Assembly: GCA_016861025.1 (NCBI GenBank)
Contig: BOKO01000001.1
Span: forward strand, 240,001 to 304,000
Direction of reading: 5' to 3'
DNA from: Chloroflexota bacterium
GTDB taxonomy: Bacteria > Chloroflexota > Anaerolineae > Caldilineales > Caldilineaceae
Length of the DNA stretch: 64,000 bases
Shown: one piece after another, positions 9,683-18,325 of the stretch
Layout of the letters: each line of letters starts with the position of its first letter
How positions within the stretch are numbered: the stretch's first letter is position 1
The notes under the pieces: generated by a model
Told to the model about the DNA's origin: nothing
Database searches by the model: none
What the model saw: only the letters and a program-made list of their open reading frames with translations
Translations under genes and position numbers: made by a program

Positions 9683-10606
9683 ATGACGATCCATACCTTC
9701 ACGCCTACGCGCTATTACAACGTGCTCGTGGCCGCGCCGCCGGTGCTGCGCATCGCGCCGGGCGACACCGTCATCACGACGACGGTCGATGCGCACGGCT
9801 TCGACGCGGCGCGCAACCAGGCGACCCCGCCCGGCAACCCGATGACCGGCCCGTTCTTTGTCGAGGGCGCCGAACCGGGCGATACGCTGGTCGTGCATCT
9901 CGACGCCATCACGCCCAACCGCAGCTACGGCTGGGGCAACACGATGCTGGCGCCCAACGTCGTCGATCCGGAGTTCGTGCGCGATCTGCCATGGCCTCCA
10001 CCTGGCGAACGACGGCGCAGCCACTGGCATGTCGATGTCGCCGCCAACACCGCCACGCTCGTCGATCCTGTGGTCGAGGGCGGCCTGGTGCTGCCGCTGG
10101 CGCCTATGCTCGGCTGCTTTGGCGTAGCGCCAGCGGGCGGTGAGGCGATCTCGACGGCGACTTCGGGTCCGCAGGGCGGCAACATGGATTATCGCGGCTT
10201 CGTGGCGGGCGTCACGGTCTACTTTCCGGTCTTCGAGCCAGGCGCGCTCTTTTTCTTAGGTGACGGACACGCCCGCCAGGGCGCAGGCGAGATCGCGGGC
10301 ACAGGCGTCGAGATTTCGTGCGACGTGCGCTTCACGGTCAATGTGCAGAAGGGACGGCGCATCTTTTGGCCGCGCGGTGAGAACGCCACGCACATCTTCA
10401 CCGCCGGCAACGCGCGTCCGCTCGACCAGGCGCTGCAGCACGCCACCACCGAAATGGCGCGCTGGCTGCAGGACGAATACGGCATGAGCGCCATCCACGC
10501 CCAGACGCTGCTTGGCCAGGCAGTCGATTACGAGGTCGGCAATGTGTTCGACCCGGCGTATACGATGGTCTGCAAGCTGGAGAAGCGCTGGTTGCCCGCT
10601 TCTTGA
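9683..10606 (+). CDS. Acetamidase/formamidase family protein
   Basis: This 307-residue FmdA_AmdA family protein hydrolyses short amides such as formamide or acetamide to ammonia and the acid. Typical features are GDTVITTTVDAHGFD near residue 30, the conserved GPFFVEGAEPGDTLVVH block, and LAPMLGCFGVAP. These are followed by GPQGGNMD and the LGDGHARQGAGEIAGTG metal/active-site loop. AGGAAAGG lies 6 nt before ATG 9683. No urea or amide transporter is adjacent. The substrate cannot be told from sequence. Confidence 0.92.
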   Translation: MTIHTFTPTRYYNVLVAAPPVLRIAPGDTVITTTVDAHGFDAARNQATPPGNPMTGPFFVEGAEPGDTLVVHLDAITPNRSYGWGNTMLAPNVVDPEFVRDLPWPPPGERRRSHWHVDVAANTATLVDPVVEGGLVLPLAPMLGCFGVAPAGGEAISTATSGPQGGNMDYRGFVAGVTVYFPVFEPGALFFLGDGHARQGAGEIAGTGVEISCDVRFTVNVQKGRRIFWPRGENATHIFTAGNARPLDQALQHATTEMARWLQDEYGMSAIHAQTLLGQAVDYEVGNVFDPAYTMVCKLEKRWLPAS

Positions 10607-10663
10607 GCGCCTCTCTACGATTCATTACGATTCATGTAGTCGGCGTTGCAGTTTGAAGGCTGT

Positions 10664-11317
10664 ATGAAACCAAAGTTGACACGGGAAATCCTCAAAACGG
10701 AAGCACAGCAGTTTGCGCAGATCGAATCTGCACATCAAGAGGCGTCGTTGTACGGTGTGACTGATGGCAAGGCTGTGGGCACGTACTTTGAGCATAAGTT
10801 TCGTTCATATCTTCGAGAAAAGTACGATTTCGTGGAAGGTAACTCTGCGAGTGGGATCGATTTCCCTGAACTTGAAGTCGATGTGAAAGTGACGAGCATC
10901 AAACAACCTCAGTCATCATGTCCCTTCAAATCCGCTCGACAGAAAATCTATGGTTTGGGATACTCCTTGCTTGTGTTCGTGTATGAAAAGTCAGACGACC
11001 CTCAAACATCGACTGGAACGCTGAACGTTCTGCATACGATTTTTGTCAGCAAGGAGCAGACGGCAGACTTTCAGACGACGACGGGTCTTCGCCAAATCAT
11101 CGAGAATGAAGGCAACAAAGACGATGTTATGGCTTTCATTGAAGAGCGCAGGCTGCCGGTGGACGAGATTGAGGCGTCAGCAATAGCCGATGATGTTCTC
11201 ACCAATCCCCCTGAGATTGGCTATCTGACAATCTCCAATGCGCTGCAATGGAGACTTCAGTACAGCAGAGCGATTGATAAGGCTGGCCTGGTCGTGGGAG
11301 TTGAAAGGTTGAGATAA
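10664..11317 (+). CDS. Putative type II restriction endonuclease (PD-(D/E)XK)
   Basis: This 217-residue protein lies immediately before a DNA adenine methylase. A PD-(D/E)XK core is visible: Glu43 in GTYFEHKF, Asp66 in SGIDFPEL, then EVDVKVTS with Asp73 and Lys75. This fits the E...D...D-x-K arrangement of restriction nucleases. I start at ATG 10664, where GAAGG precedes, rather than at the upstream TTG. The stop is 2 nt before the methylase ATG, indicating an operon. The sequence is visibly AT-richer than its flanks (26 of 60 GC in line 10861-10920, against 44 of 60 in line 13081-13140), a sign of transfer. Specificity is unknown. Confidence 0.75.
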   Translation: MKPKLTREILKTEAQQFAQIESAHQEASLYGVTDGKAVGTYFEHKFRSYLREKYDFVEGNSASGIDFPELEVDVKVTSIKQPQSSCPFKSARQKIYGLGYSLLVFVYEKSDDPQTSTGTLNVLHTIFVSKEQTADFQTTTGLRQIIENEGNKDDVMAFIEERRLPVDEIEASAIADDVLTNPPEIGYLTISNALQWRLQYSRAIDKAGLVVGVERLR

Positions 11318-11319
11318 CG

Positions 11320-12897
11320 ATGCGCGATCCCAGGCGTCACAAAGTCGAATATGGAGATTTCCAAACGCCGATTGATCTCGCCAGAGAGGTCTGTTCGTTG
11401 ATCGCACGGACAGGGTTTCATCCTGCTTCCATACTTGAACCAACTTGTGGAACCGGCTCCTTTCTCAGGGCATCAATTGAGACCTTTCCTGAAGCCGTGC
11501 GCGTGCTTGGCTTCGAGATCAACCCACAATACGTGGTGCAGGCGCAGCAAACTATGGCTGTGGAATTCCCTCAGGCGCCAGTTGTAGTCAGCCAGTCAGA
11601 TTTTTTCGTGACGCGTTGGTCCGAGGTTGTTGCATTGCTGGCTGACCCGATACTGGTGATCGGTAATCCACCGTGGGTGACAAACTCTGGATTGGGCGCT
11701 CTGGGCAGCAAGAATGTCCCGACGAAGTCAAATCTTGATAACCTGAACGGCATTGATGCACTTACCGGCAAAAGCAATTTCGATATTTCGGAATGGGTGA
11801 TCAGAAAGAATCTGGAGTGGCTCCAAGACAGGCACGGTATGCTTGCAATGCTGTGCAAAACAACAGTGGCTCGCAAGATACTTTTATATGCCTGGCAACA
11901 TGACCTGAAGATGGAATCAGCCTCTCTTTATCGTCTCGACGCAGAGACATTCTTCGCTGCTGCGGTTGACGCATGTCTCCTGGTAATCAAAACCCATGCC
12001 ACCGACAGCATCAAGGAGTGCAAGGTGTTTGACTCTCTTGACGCGCAGATACCCACCAATGTTTTCGGTTTTCGGGACGGAATGTTGATTGCCAACATCG
12101 AATTGTTTGAGAAGTGGAGGCGCCTTGCAGGGAGAGGATTGAAAGGGTGGCGGTCAGGAATAAAACATGACTGTAGCAAGGTCTTTGAGTTGCGGCTCGA
12201 TAACGACAGGCTCATGAATGGATTGGGACAACCCGTCGAGATCGAATCCCAAGTGATCTTTCCCATGCTGAAAAGTTCCGATCTGGCAATGCATCGCAAA
12301 CCACATCGGTGGATGATTGTTCCACAAAAAACGATGGACGATGATCCAGTCCATCTTGAGCTGGACGCCCCCCGGACTTGGCGTTATCTCGCTGCACATT
12401 CACAGTCCTTGGATAGCAGAAAGAGTGCGATTTATCGAAACCGTCCCCGCTTCTCAGTCTTTGGAGTAGGCGGATACTCTTTTGCGCCATACAAGGTCGC
12501 AATTTCGGGTCTATATAAAAAGCTTGCTTTCGTTCAGATTGAACCTGCTCGTGGGCGACCCGTGGTCCTGGACGACACTTGCTATTTTTTTCCATGTCAC
12601 TCCGAAGAAGAAAGCGATTTGTTGTATGAACTCGTGACATCTGACCCTGCGCAGGAGTTCTGGTCAGCTTTGGTCTTCTGGGACGCAAAGCGACCCATTA
12701 CGGCGCAACTTCTAAATGCGCTTGATTTGATGGCGCTTGCCAAACACCTGGGGAAGGAGTGCGAAGTTGCACGAGCACTCGCCGAGCGGCAGATCGTGGA
12801 ATACCGTGAAGGCGCCTATCAACGGTTACTTTTCAGGGAAACGTCCCCTGTATATAGGGCTGAATTGGCTACAGACGAATCGAAGGGAAATCTATGA
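11320..12897 (+). CDS. Type II N6-adenine DNA methyltransferase
   Basis: This 525-residue protein has motif I as EPTCGTGSF (residues 40-48) and motif IV as NPPW (116-119), the signature of gamma-type N6-adenine methylases of the TaqI/Eco57I group. An N-terminal FQTPIDLA (motif X) starts the S-adenosylmethionine fold. The C-terminal half, including RPRFSVFGVGGYSFAPYK, is likely the target-recognition domain. It protects DNA against the nuclease encoded just upstream. It shares the low-GC composition of that gene. Its TGA overlaps the ATG of the quinone oxidoreductase by 4 nt, so host and acquired genes are fused into one transcript. Confidence 0.92.
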   Translation: MRDPRRHKVEYGDFQTPIDLAREVCSLIARTGFHPASILEPTCGTGSFLRASIETFPEAVRVLGFEINPQYVVQAQQTMAVEFPQAPVVVSQSDFFVTRWSEVVALLADPILVIGNPPWVTNSGLGALGSKNVPTKSNLDNLNGIDALTGKSNFDISEWVIRKNLEWLQDRHGMLAMLCKTTVARKILLYAWQHDLKMESASLYRLDAETFFAAAVDACLLVIKTHATDSIKECKVFDSLDAQIPTNVFGFRDGMLIANIELFEKWRRLAGRGLKGWRSGIKHDCSKVFELRLDNDRLMNGLGQPVEIESQVIFPMLKSSDLAMHRKPHRWMIVPQKTMDDDPVHLELDAPRTWRYLAAHSQSLDSRKSAIYRNRPRFSVFGVGGYSFAPYKVAISGLYKKLAFVQIEPARGRPVVLDDTCYFFPCHSEEESDLLYELVTSDPAQEFWSALVFWDAKRPITAQLLNALDLMALAKHLGKECEVARALAERQIVEYREGAYQRLLFRETSPVYRAELATDESKGNL

Positions 12898-13874
12898 GCA
12901 ACACAATGAAGGCAATCCAAATTCACGAAACTGGCGGACGCGAGGTGTTGAAACTGGCGGAGGTCGCCGTGCCGACGCCGGGGCCGGACGAGGTGCGCGT
13001 CAAGGTCGAGTACGCCGGGCTGAATTTCATCGACATCTATCAGCGGCTGGGGCAATACAAGCTGGCGTTGCCCTTCACGCCCGGGCTGGAGGCAGGGGGC
13101 GTGGTCGATGCGGTCGGCGCAGGCGTGACCGATGTCAAGGTCGGTGACCGCGTCGCCTACTGTATGATCAACGGCGCCTACGCCGAATACGCCATCGCGC
13201 CGGCGGCAAAGCTCGTGCCTGCGCCGGCGTCGCTCGGTCTGGATGTGGTCACCGCGCTGATGGTGCAAGGCATGACCGCGCACTATCTGGCAATGAGCAC
13301 CTTTCCGCTCAACGCCAGCCACACGGCGCTGATCCACGCCGCCGCGGGCGGAACCGGGCGGTTGCTCGTGCAGGTCGCCAAACGCACGGGTGCGCGCGTG
13401 ATCGCCACCGCCGGCACTGAGGAGAAAGCCGCGCTTGCGCGCAGCGCCGGCGCCGACGAGGTGATTATCTACACACAGACGGACTTCGTGAGCGAGGTCA
13501 AGCGGCTGACCAACGGCGTGGGCGTCGATGTTGTCTACGATTCGGTGGGCCAGAGCACCTTCGCCGGGGGGCTGGATTGTCTGAAACCGCGCGGGATGAT
13601 GGTGTTGTGGGGGCAGGCAAGCGGGCCAGTCGGCGCGTTCGACCCGCAGATTCTGAACCAGAAAGGTTCGCTGTACCTGACGCGCCCCAGTTTGGGCGCG
13701 TATATCGCCACGCGCAACGAACTTTTGCAGCGCGCCAACGACCTTTTTGCGTGGGTGCAAGCCGGCGAACTCGACGTGCGCATCGACCGCATCTTCCCGC
13801 TCGCTGAAGCCGCCGCTGCCCACGCCTACATCGAAGGACGCCAGACGCAGGGCAAGGTGCTGCTGAAGCCGTAG
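12894..13874 (+). CDS. qor: NADPH:quinone oxidoreductase (zinc-independent MDR)
   Basis: This 326-residue medium-chain dehydrogenase/reductase shows the N-terminal MKAIQIHETGG, the quinone-oxidoreductase core GLNFIDIYQRLGQY, and LPFTPGLEAGGVV. The Rossmann motif is HAAAGGTGRLLVQVAK, slightly changed from the usual 'AAAGGVG'. No structural-zinc cysteine cluster is present, fitting the QOR/zeta-crystallin type. It reduces quinones with NADPH in the cytoplasm. The ATG overlaps the methylase stop (ATGA). The abrupt change from AT-rich to GC-rich composition occurs exactly here. An MSNTMK start leaves a second ATG at codon 5. Confidence 0.92.
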   Translation: MSNTMKAIQIHETGGREVLKLAEVAVPTPGPDEVRVKVEYAGLNFIDIYQRLGQYKLALPFTPGLEAGGVVDAVGAGVTDVKVGDRVAYCMINGAYAEYAIAPAAKLVPAPASLGLDVVTALMVQGMTAHYLAMSTFPLNASHTALIHAAAGGTGRLLVQVAKRTGARVIATAGTEEKAALARSAGADEVIIYTQTDFVSEVKRLTNGVGVDVVYDSVGQSTFAGGLDCLKPRGMMVLWGQASGPVGAFDPQILNQKGSLYLTRPSLGAYIATRNELLQRANDLFAWVQAGELDVRIDRIFPLAEAAAAHAYIEGRQTQGKVLLKP

Positions 13875-13878
13875 GCGG

Positions 13879-14151
13879 TCAATGGTCGGCGCCCTGCCGG
13901 ACGGTGGAGGCGCGCACCTGGCGCAGCCGGTTGAGCACAACGCGCAACTGGTTGCCATGCGCCTCGCCGTCGAGCACGTGCAACTCGACGGGCGCCACGC
14001 CATCCACATGGACTGCGTCTTCGGCTGTTTCACTAGCAGAGCGTCGAGTGATTCGGGTATGGTCAGCAGGAGATCGGCAGGGCGCGGCGGGTCAAAATCG
14101 TCGTAGTTGCGCGTCTTCACCGCCAACCGGTTGGCGACATCGGCGATCTAC
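13879..14151 (-). pseudogene. Frameshifted fragment of an unrecognised gene
   Basis: The region 13875-14298 has no intact gene. On the minus strand one frame reads IADVANRLAVKTRNYDDFD, then PADLLLTIPESLDALL. After a shift near 14030 another frame reads VHVDGVAPVELHVLDGEAHG, then RLRQVRASTVRQGADH and a stop at 13879. Both parts look like real protein, so this is the decayed C-terminal part of a longer gene I do not recognise. Its first part shares CCGGTTGGCGACA plus CGGCGATC with the fragment at 15188-15274. From 14152 to 14298 I see nothing further. Confidence 0.4.
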
Positions 14152-14298
14152 GCTATAGAGAAATCGCCTGGGTCTTCAACCAGAACACATTCTCAGTTGC
14201 GTATGTAAAGCGCAGACACCCTGCACTTTGATCTCTATCTCTGAATAGTTCTCTACCGCTCTTCGCCAGAGACAGCGCCTCCTGAAATGAATGGGTGT

Positions 14299-14745
14299 CT
14301 ACGTCCACGCCTCAATCACGAACTCCTCTGCGAAGGGATTCACAGTGCGCACACCTTCCAAGATCGAGCCGGGGTTGAAGTCCTCGCTGAAGATGACGCC
14401 GATCTGGTTGAGGCGCGCAGCCGCCCAGACCTGCGCATCATAGTATGCCAACATGTACTGGCTGACGCCGCGACCGGCTTCGAGCACGAGGGCAGGCGTC
14501 AGGTCGAGGATCGGCCAGGACAGGGCAAACGCTTGCACAATGCGCAATGCCTCGTCAGGCGACATCGCCAGTTTCTGGCTGGCGCGCATGAATTCTGCCA
14601 GCGACTGCACGCTCATGACCCCGCGGCGGCTTTGGCGTAGCCGCTGCAGCACCTGCTGCGCACGCTCATTCCTGGCTTTGTCGCGTGGGTCATAGGCGTA
14701 GACCAGGAGGTTGGTGTCGACCAGAATCGATTTCATGTCCGGCAT
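14299..14745 (-). CDS. vapC: VapC-type PIN-domain toxin
   Basis: This 148-residue PIN-domain protein probably acts as a Mg2+-dependent RNase. Acidic active-site residues are in place: Asp10 in ILVDTNLLVYAYD, Glu in SLAEFMRAS, Asp in YYDAQVWAAA and a final Asp in FSEDFNPG. Length is typical. It starts 3 nt after the RHH antitoxin gene ends, the common antitoxin-first order. A second ATG (codon 4) is possible. The pair is flanked on both sides by related decayed fragments, which suggests the module was inserted or that flanking DNA was duplicated. Confidence 0.9.
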   Translation of the reverse strand: MPDMKSILVDTNLLVYAYDPRDKARNERAQQVLQRLRQSRRGVMSVQSLAEFMRASQKLAMSPDEALRIVQAFALSWPILDLTPALVLEAGRGVSQYMLAYYDAQVWAAARLNQIGVIFSEDFNPGSILEGVRTVNPFAEEFVIEAWT

Positions 14746-14748
14746 GGC

Positions 14749-15021
14749 TTAGCGCTGTTCGTCGTAGTAATCCTCGCGCGTCCATCGGTGGGGTGCACCG
14801 GGCAGCGATCGTTCCCGCACCGCAGCGAATGACGCCAGCACTTCCTGCCAGGCTGCCTCGTCGGGCGGCAGCGAGTTGCTGGTTGGCGGGTGAGGCTGTC
14901 CCAAGAATGCATCCACCGCCTGGCGGATCAAGTCTGCCTCCGACATGAGCTGCGCCGCCGCCATTGCCTTGAGCCGGGCTTCCTGATGCGGGTAGATATA
15001 GACCTGTTTACGCACCATCTT
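14749..15021 (-). CDS. vapB: VapB-type ribbon-helix-helix antitoxin
   Basis: From ATG 15021 the protein reads MVRKQVYIYPHQEARLKAMA and then LMSEADLIRQAVDAFL, a clear ribbon-helix-helix (CopG-like) DNA-binding domain in residues 1-45. A Pro-rich linker and a C-terminal tail (PHRWTREDYYDEQR) follow and would wrap the toxin. A longer frame reaches TTG 15069 but adds only basic, non-family residues. It would repress its own promoter and neutralise the PIN toxin encoded 3 nt downstream. No obvious operator palindrome was found upstream. Confidence 0.82.
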   Translation of the reverse strand, partial: KMVRKQVYIYPHQEARLKAMAAAQLMSEADLIRQAVDAFLGQPHPPTSNSLPPDEAAWQEVLASFAAVRERSLPGAPHRWTREDYYDEQR

Positions 15022-15187
15022 GCGGTGATTTGCGCGCTTTGCTGCACTCTTTTCTGTTATTGTACGCAAGCCTTCCTGAACAATCTTCAGAACGTTTGAC
15101 TATACATCGCAACATACATCACCTTGCGTTCATCGTCAACTGCTGCGCGTAGAGGGGAGCTACTTCACGTTTGGGGCAGAGTTTGTT

Positions 15188-15274
15188 TTATAGGTCCATC
15201 GACTCCGGCATGACGAGCGCCTCCAGCGGCGTCGCCAGCCGGTTGGCGACAGCGGCGATCAGCGCGTGCGTGGG
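15188..15274 (-). pseudogene. Short fragment related to 14110-14151
   Basis: The minus strand reads PTHALIAAVANRLATPLEAL and then VMPESMDL before TAA 15188-15190. It matches the IADVANRLA...IPESLD pattern of the fragment on the other side of VapBC. No intact gene is present. The region 15070-15343 otherwise shows nothing recognisable. Confidence 0.4.
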
Positions 15275-15343
15275 CAGAAGGTAGGCAGAAGGTAGAGGAT
15301 GATCACTTGTTGTGTGGTGCGTGTGGGTGGGAGGTGTCATCGC

Positions 15344-15694
15344 TCACGCTGGCAGCGAGTTGCGATACCGATCGTACGCTGCTATCAGGTTCTTTTCAAT
15401 CGTGCTGTGCAGTGGTATCTGCTGGTATGGGTTTTTCTCGGCAGCTTGAAAGATCTGCCGGGCGCAGCGTTTGCACAGCAGATAGCCGATCAGGATGCCA
15501 GGTTTGCGGTGAATGAGGGCGTTGAGAGAAATCGCTTCTTTGCCTTTGATCTTAATCAAATCAATGTCTCGCCCGCAACCTGGGCATGTCTCTTCGGCGT
15601 ATAACCAGTAACCCTTCACGGCATTGCCAAAACGGGCTTTGGACATCCTGAACAGTTCGGCTAACGCGTTCTCGACCGATCCTTCGGGTGTCAA
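15344..15694 (-). CDS. Hypothetical protein with two Cys pairs
   Basis: This protein of about 116 residues has CPGC near residue 37 and CKRC near residue 74, a treble-clef or zinc-ribbon arrangement. The rest is mixed (SVENALAELFRMSKARFGN, then IHRKPGILIGYLL, then QQIPLHSTIEKNLIAAYDRY). The only candidate start in frame is TTG 15694, so the true N-terminus may be slightly different. The conserved-looking ends and the cysteine pairs argue it is a real gene. Metal binding is inferred and function is unknown. Confidence 0.6.
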   Translation of the reverse strand: MTPEGSVENALAELFRMSKARFGNAVKGYWLYAEETCPGCGRDIDLIKIKGKEAISLNALIHRKPGILIGYLLCKRCARQIFQAAEKNPYQQIPLHSTIEKNLIAAYDRYRNSLPA

Positions 15695-15852
15695 GTTGGC
15701 GTCCTTGTGTTGGTTGTCATCATGAATCGCAACATGTTGTGACGCATTCTACTGAGCTTTACTGCGCAACGCTAACGACCCGCAGACCTGGTGCAGCGAT
15801 GGCAACGTCGGCGTCACGATCCGGCGACGGTGCGTAGTTGGCTACAATCGCT

Positions 15853-15896
15853 GTTGCAGTGCAACAAACTTGACCGTTTGTGCGTATTGATATTGT
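15853..15896 (+). promoter_or_regulatory. Promoter/operator candidate of the twin-protein locus
   Basis: Two perfect inverted repeats lie side by side: GTTGCA-G-TGCAAC (15853-15865) and ACAAAC-TTGACC-GTTTGT (15864-15881). The second encloses a TTGACC -35-like hexamer. TATTGT (15891-15896) is a -10 candidate at a short 15-nt spacing. This arrangement suggests repressor control of the downstream 630-residue protein. Confidence 0.35.
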
Positions 15897-15965
15897 TTTG
15901 TTGTCGAGATACAGCATCGGGGCGTTGCGCGTCATAGGGTTGTGGCGGAAGGGAGATAGGGGAAG

Positions 15966-17858
15966 TTGAATGCACTTTTGCGTTGGTGGCGAAGATGGTC
16001 GCTGCAGTGGGTGAGCCTGACGGTGATCGTCGCGTTGGCGCTGCCGGCGACGCCCTTGTTCGCTGCCTCACCGCCCGTGCAGCGCGGCGACGCTCTGCGC
16101 GATTGCAGCGCCGTCGCCGAGGAGACGCTGCAAGATGAGCTGAACACGGTTGTGCAGCAGATTTTCGCCGGGCAACTCGCGACGCTCGATCTCGACCGCA
16201 TCGTCGCCCGACAGTGGGTGACGCTTGAGATGGATCGCACGCTGGCACAGGCGGTCGATCTGGCGGTGACGCGCGTGCAGAGTGAGACCAACCTGTGGAA
16301 CAAGTTTCTCTCGGCGTGGTCACCCGATCTGGCGCGTGAGCTGACGCTGGCGGTGGCGAACTACACCTTCGACGCGCCGACCTTCCGCGCCAGCATGGAG
16401 AAGCTGGCGTCCGCAGTCTCCGCCGACATTGCCGGGGAGTTGGCTCTGGCGTCGGCGGATTCGGCGTCGGCGGCGCTCTACTGTATGCAGACCTTTATCG
16501 ACTCGAATTACTCGGCTGCACTTGCGCGTTCGTTTGAGCAACGTGTGCAGGCGGCAACCACCAGCGCCCAAATGCTCGACGCCGACAGCGCCAGCCCCGA
16601 CATCCTGGCGCTGATCGGCGAACACCAGTGGGCGTTGGGCGGCGTCGGCGTGATCATCGCTGCGCAGATCACGCGGCGGATCATGACGAGCGTTGCGCAG
16701 CGCATCTCGCAGCGCGTGGCCGGGCGCCTTGCCGGGCGTGTGTTGGGGCGCGTGGGCGCGACCGTGATTCCGCTCGCGGGCTGGATCATTGGCGCGGGCA
16801 TGATCGCATACGATCTCTACGATAGCCGCGACGGCGCGCTGCCACAGATTCAGGCCTCGATGAAGTCCGCCGAAATTGCCGCCGGCATCCGCAGCGAAGT
16901 CGTCGCCTCGATCCGCCCTGAATTGCAGACCGAGACGCCGGAGCTGGCGCGCGCCGTGGCGAACGATCTCTTTGCAGAGTGGCGCACAGTCAAGCGTACG
17001 ATTCGCCAGGTGCTCGACCTGGCGGCGGAGGACGCGGCGTTCGCCGAATTGCTGGCGTCGCTGCAATCGCAGGAACAGTTGGCAAAGCTGGTGCAGTTGG
17101 TCGGGATCGTGTCGGCGGGTGAGGGGCGGGCGGCGCTCGACGCTGCAGTCGCCGATGGTTCGCTGCGCCAAGTGATTGATCTTCCCGACGCGGCGGTGAC
17201 GATCGTGCGCGACACCGGTTCACTGCAAGCTGCGCTGGCGTGGGGTGCGGCGGTCGGCAGTCGACTGACCGAGGTCGTGGCGCTCGAACTGCACAAACAC
17301 TTGACGCCTGATGCAGTGGATCGCACGCAGCTTGACGCGCTGTTGGCGCTCAAGGACAAGACCGCCGTAGCGCGGCTGGTGATTCTGCCGACGGCGGCAA
17401 GCGCCGAACTGCTCAAGATTGCCGACGCCAACCTTGTAGCATTGGCGAATCAGCTTACGCCCGACGAGCTTGCATGGCTTGCGGGCGAGCTGCCTGCACT
17501 ATCGACGGCGCAGCGCAATCAGTTGATCGCTCGCATTTTGAGTCAGCCGGAGGTGATCGAGCCGCTGCGGCGCCTGGGCAGCGTCGAGCAGCTCGCCAGT
17601 GCAGCGAGCCTCGACGACGCCATCACTTTTTTGATTGGACCAAACAGTGGACTCGATTATCTGGCCGACGGCGCCGCAGTCCTCACCGGTGCGGCTGCGC
17701 CGCAGCTCTTTTGGGCGAAATACGGGCTGGGTCCCACAGTTGGCGGCGTCGCTGGTGTGCTGCTGATCCTGCTTGTGGCGCTGCGTATCGTGTGGGGCTT
17801 CGGCGTTTGGCTGGTGCAGCCGTTGGGGCTGCTGTGGCGCAAGGATAGAGGGAAATAG
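15966..17858 (+). CDS. Unrecognised envelope protein A (twin family, 630 aa)
   Basis: I do not recognise this family. There is a signal peptide at about residues 1-33 (basic start, hydrophobic core, PLFAAS). A long helical exported region follows, with Cys47 and Cys173. At 249-264 a Gly-Arg zipper reads QRVAGRLAGRVLGRVG, leading into a hydrophobic stretch, IPLAGWIIGAGMIAYDLYD (268-286), and GALPQIQ. The C-terminus has a membrane span at about 592-615 and a basic tail (RKDRGK). The 18303-20177 product is a paralogue with the same order of parts and the same Cys spacing. ATG 15966 (in GAATGC) is the longest start. A pore, receptor or envelope-stress role is speculation. It precedes a YbjQ-family gene on the same strand. 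Confidence 0.85.
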   Translation: MNALLRWWRRWSLQWVSLTVIVALALPATPLFAASPPVQRGDALRDCSAVAEETLQDELNTVVQQIFAGQLATLDLDRIVARQWVTLEMDRTLAQAVDLAVTRVQSETNLWNKFLSAWSPDLARELTLAVANYTFDAPTFRASMEKLASAVSADIAGELALASADSASAALYCMQTFIDSNYSAALARSFEQRVQAATTSAQMLDADSASPDILALIGEHQWALGGVGVIIAAQITRRIMTSVAQRISQRVAGRLAGRVLGRVGATVIPLAGWIIGAGMIAYDLYDSRDGALPQIQASMKSAEIAAGIRSEVVASIRPELQTETPELARAVANDLFAEWRTVKRTIRQVLDLAAEDAAFAELLASLQSQEQLAKLVQLVGIVSAGEGRAALDAAVADGSLRQVIDLPDAAVTIVRDTGSLQAALAWGAAVGSRLTEVVALELHKHLTPDAVDRTQLDALLALKDKTAVARLVILPTAASAELLKIADANLVALANQLTPDELAWLAGELPALSTAQRNQLIARILSQPEVIEPLRRLGSVEQLASAASLDDAITFLIGPNSGLDYLADGAAVLTGAAAPQLFWAKYGLGPTVGGVAGVLLILLVALRIVWGFGVWLVQPLGLLWRKDRGK

Positions 17859-17933
17859 AACGCGGATTTTGCGGATGCAGCGGATTGGCGCGGATCAAAA
17901 CAAAATCCGCGTTGATCCGCAAAATCCGCGTTC
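17858..17933. repeat. Intergenic inverted repeat built on GCGGAT words (copy 1)
   Basis: GAACGCGGATTTTGCGGAT (17858-17876) pairs perfectly with 17915-17933 (19 bp). A smaller inner stem, GCGCGGAT/ATCCGCGT, sits in the loop. It overlaps the stop codon of protein A. A related element lies at 62416-62496. It may act as a terminator or 3' stabiliser, or be a REP-like repeat. Confidence 0.7.
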
Positions 17934-17962
17934 TATTCCGCATGTTCAGGGAGTAAGCAATC

Positions 17963-18325
17963 GTGTTGATCGCGCTTGATTCGCATCCATCCGCCGAGAT
18001 TGAACTGGGCGAGCTGCTGACGGTCGTCCATGTCGCCGCGGCCAACGTCGTCAAGGATATTCGCGAAAACATTCGCAACCTGGTTGGCGGGCGGATGCCG
18101 CATTACGAACGACTGATCGGCGGTGCAGTCGAGGCGGCGCTGCGCGAACTGGACGCAAAGGCGCTCGCCGCGGGCTACGACGGCGTGATCGGCGTACGCT
18201 TTTCGCATCCGGTGGTGGTGGAAGGCGGCGTTGAGGTGGTTGTCTATGGCAATGGGTTTCGGTTCCGCCAGCGCAGCGGCGACGAAGTGAGGATGCAAAA
18301 GAATGCTGTCCATGGGGGTGAATAA
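17963..18325 (+). CDS. YbjQ/UPF0145 family protein
   Basis: This 120-residue protein shows the family core: NVVKDIRENIRNLVGGRMPHYE, then AALRELDAKALAAGYDGVIGV, then a beta strand VEVVVYGNGFRF. The YbjQ fold forms oligomers and is often called 'heavy-metal-binding', though real metal binding is not established. The start is GTG 17963 with CAGGGAGT upstream. It lies between the two large paralogous envelope proteins, and its 3' end overlaps the start of the second by 23 nt. The three genes are thus probably one operon. There is no signal peptide, so it is cytoplasmic. Confidence 0.8.
   Translation: MLIALDSHPSAEIELGELLTVVHVAAANVVKDIRENIRNLVGGRMPHYERLIGGAVEAALRELDAKALAAGYDGVIGVRFSHPVVVEGGVEVVVYGNGFRFRQRSGDEVRMQKNAVHGGE

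Noticed and set aside
10611..10636. Tandem 10-mer ACGATTCATT before the RM pair
   Set aside because: Two copies only, too short to call an insertion footprint. It may be a chance duplication.
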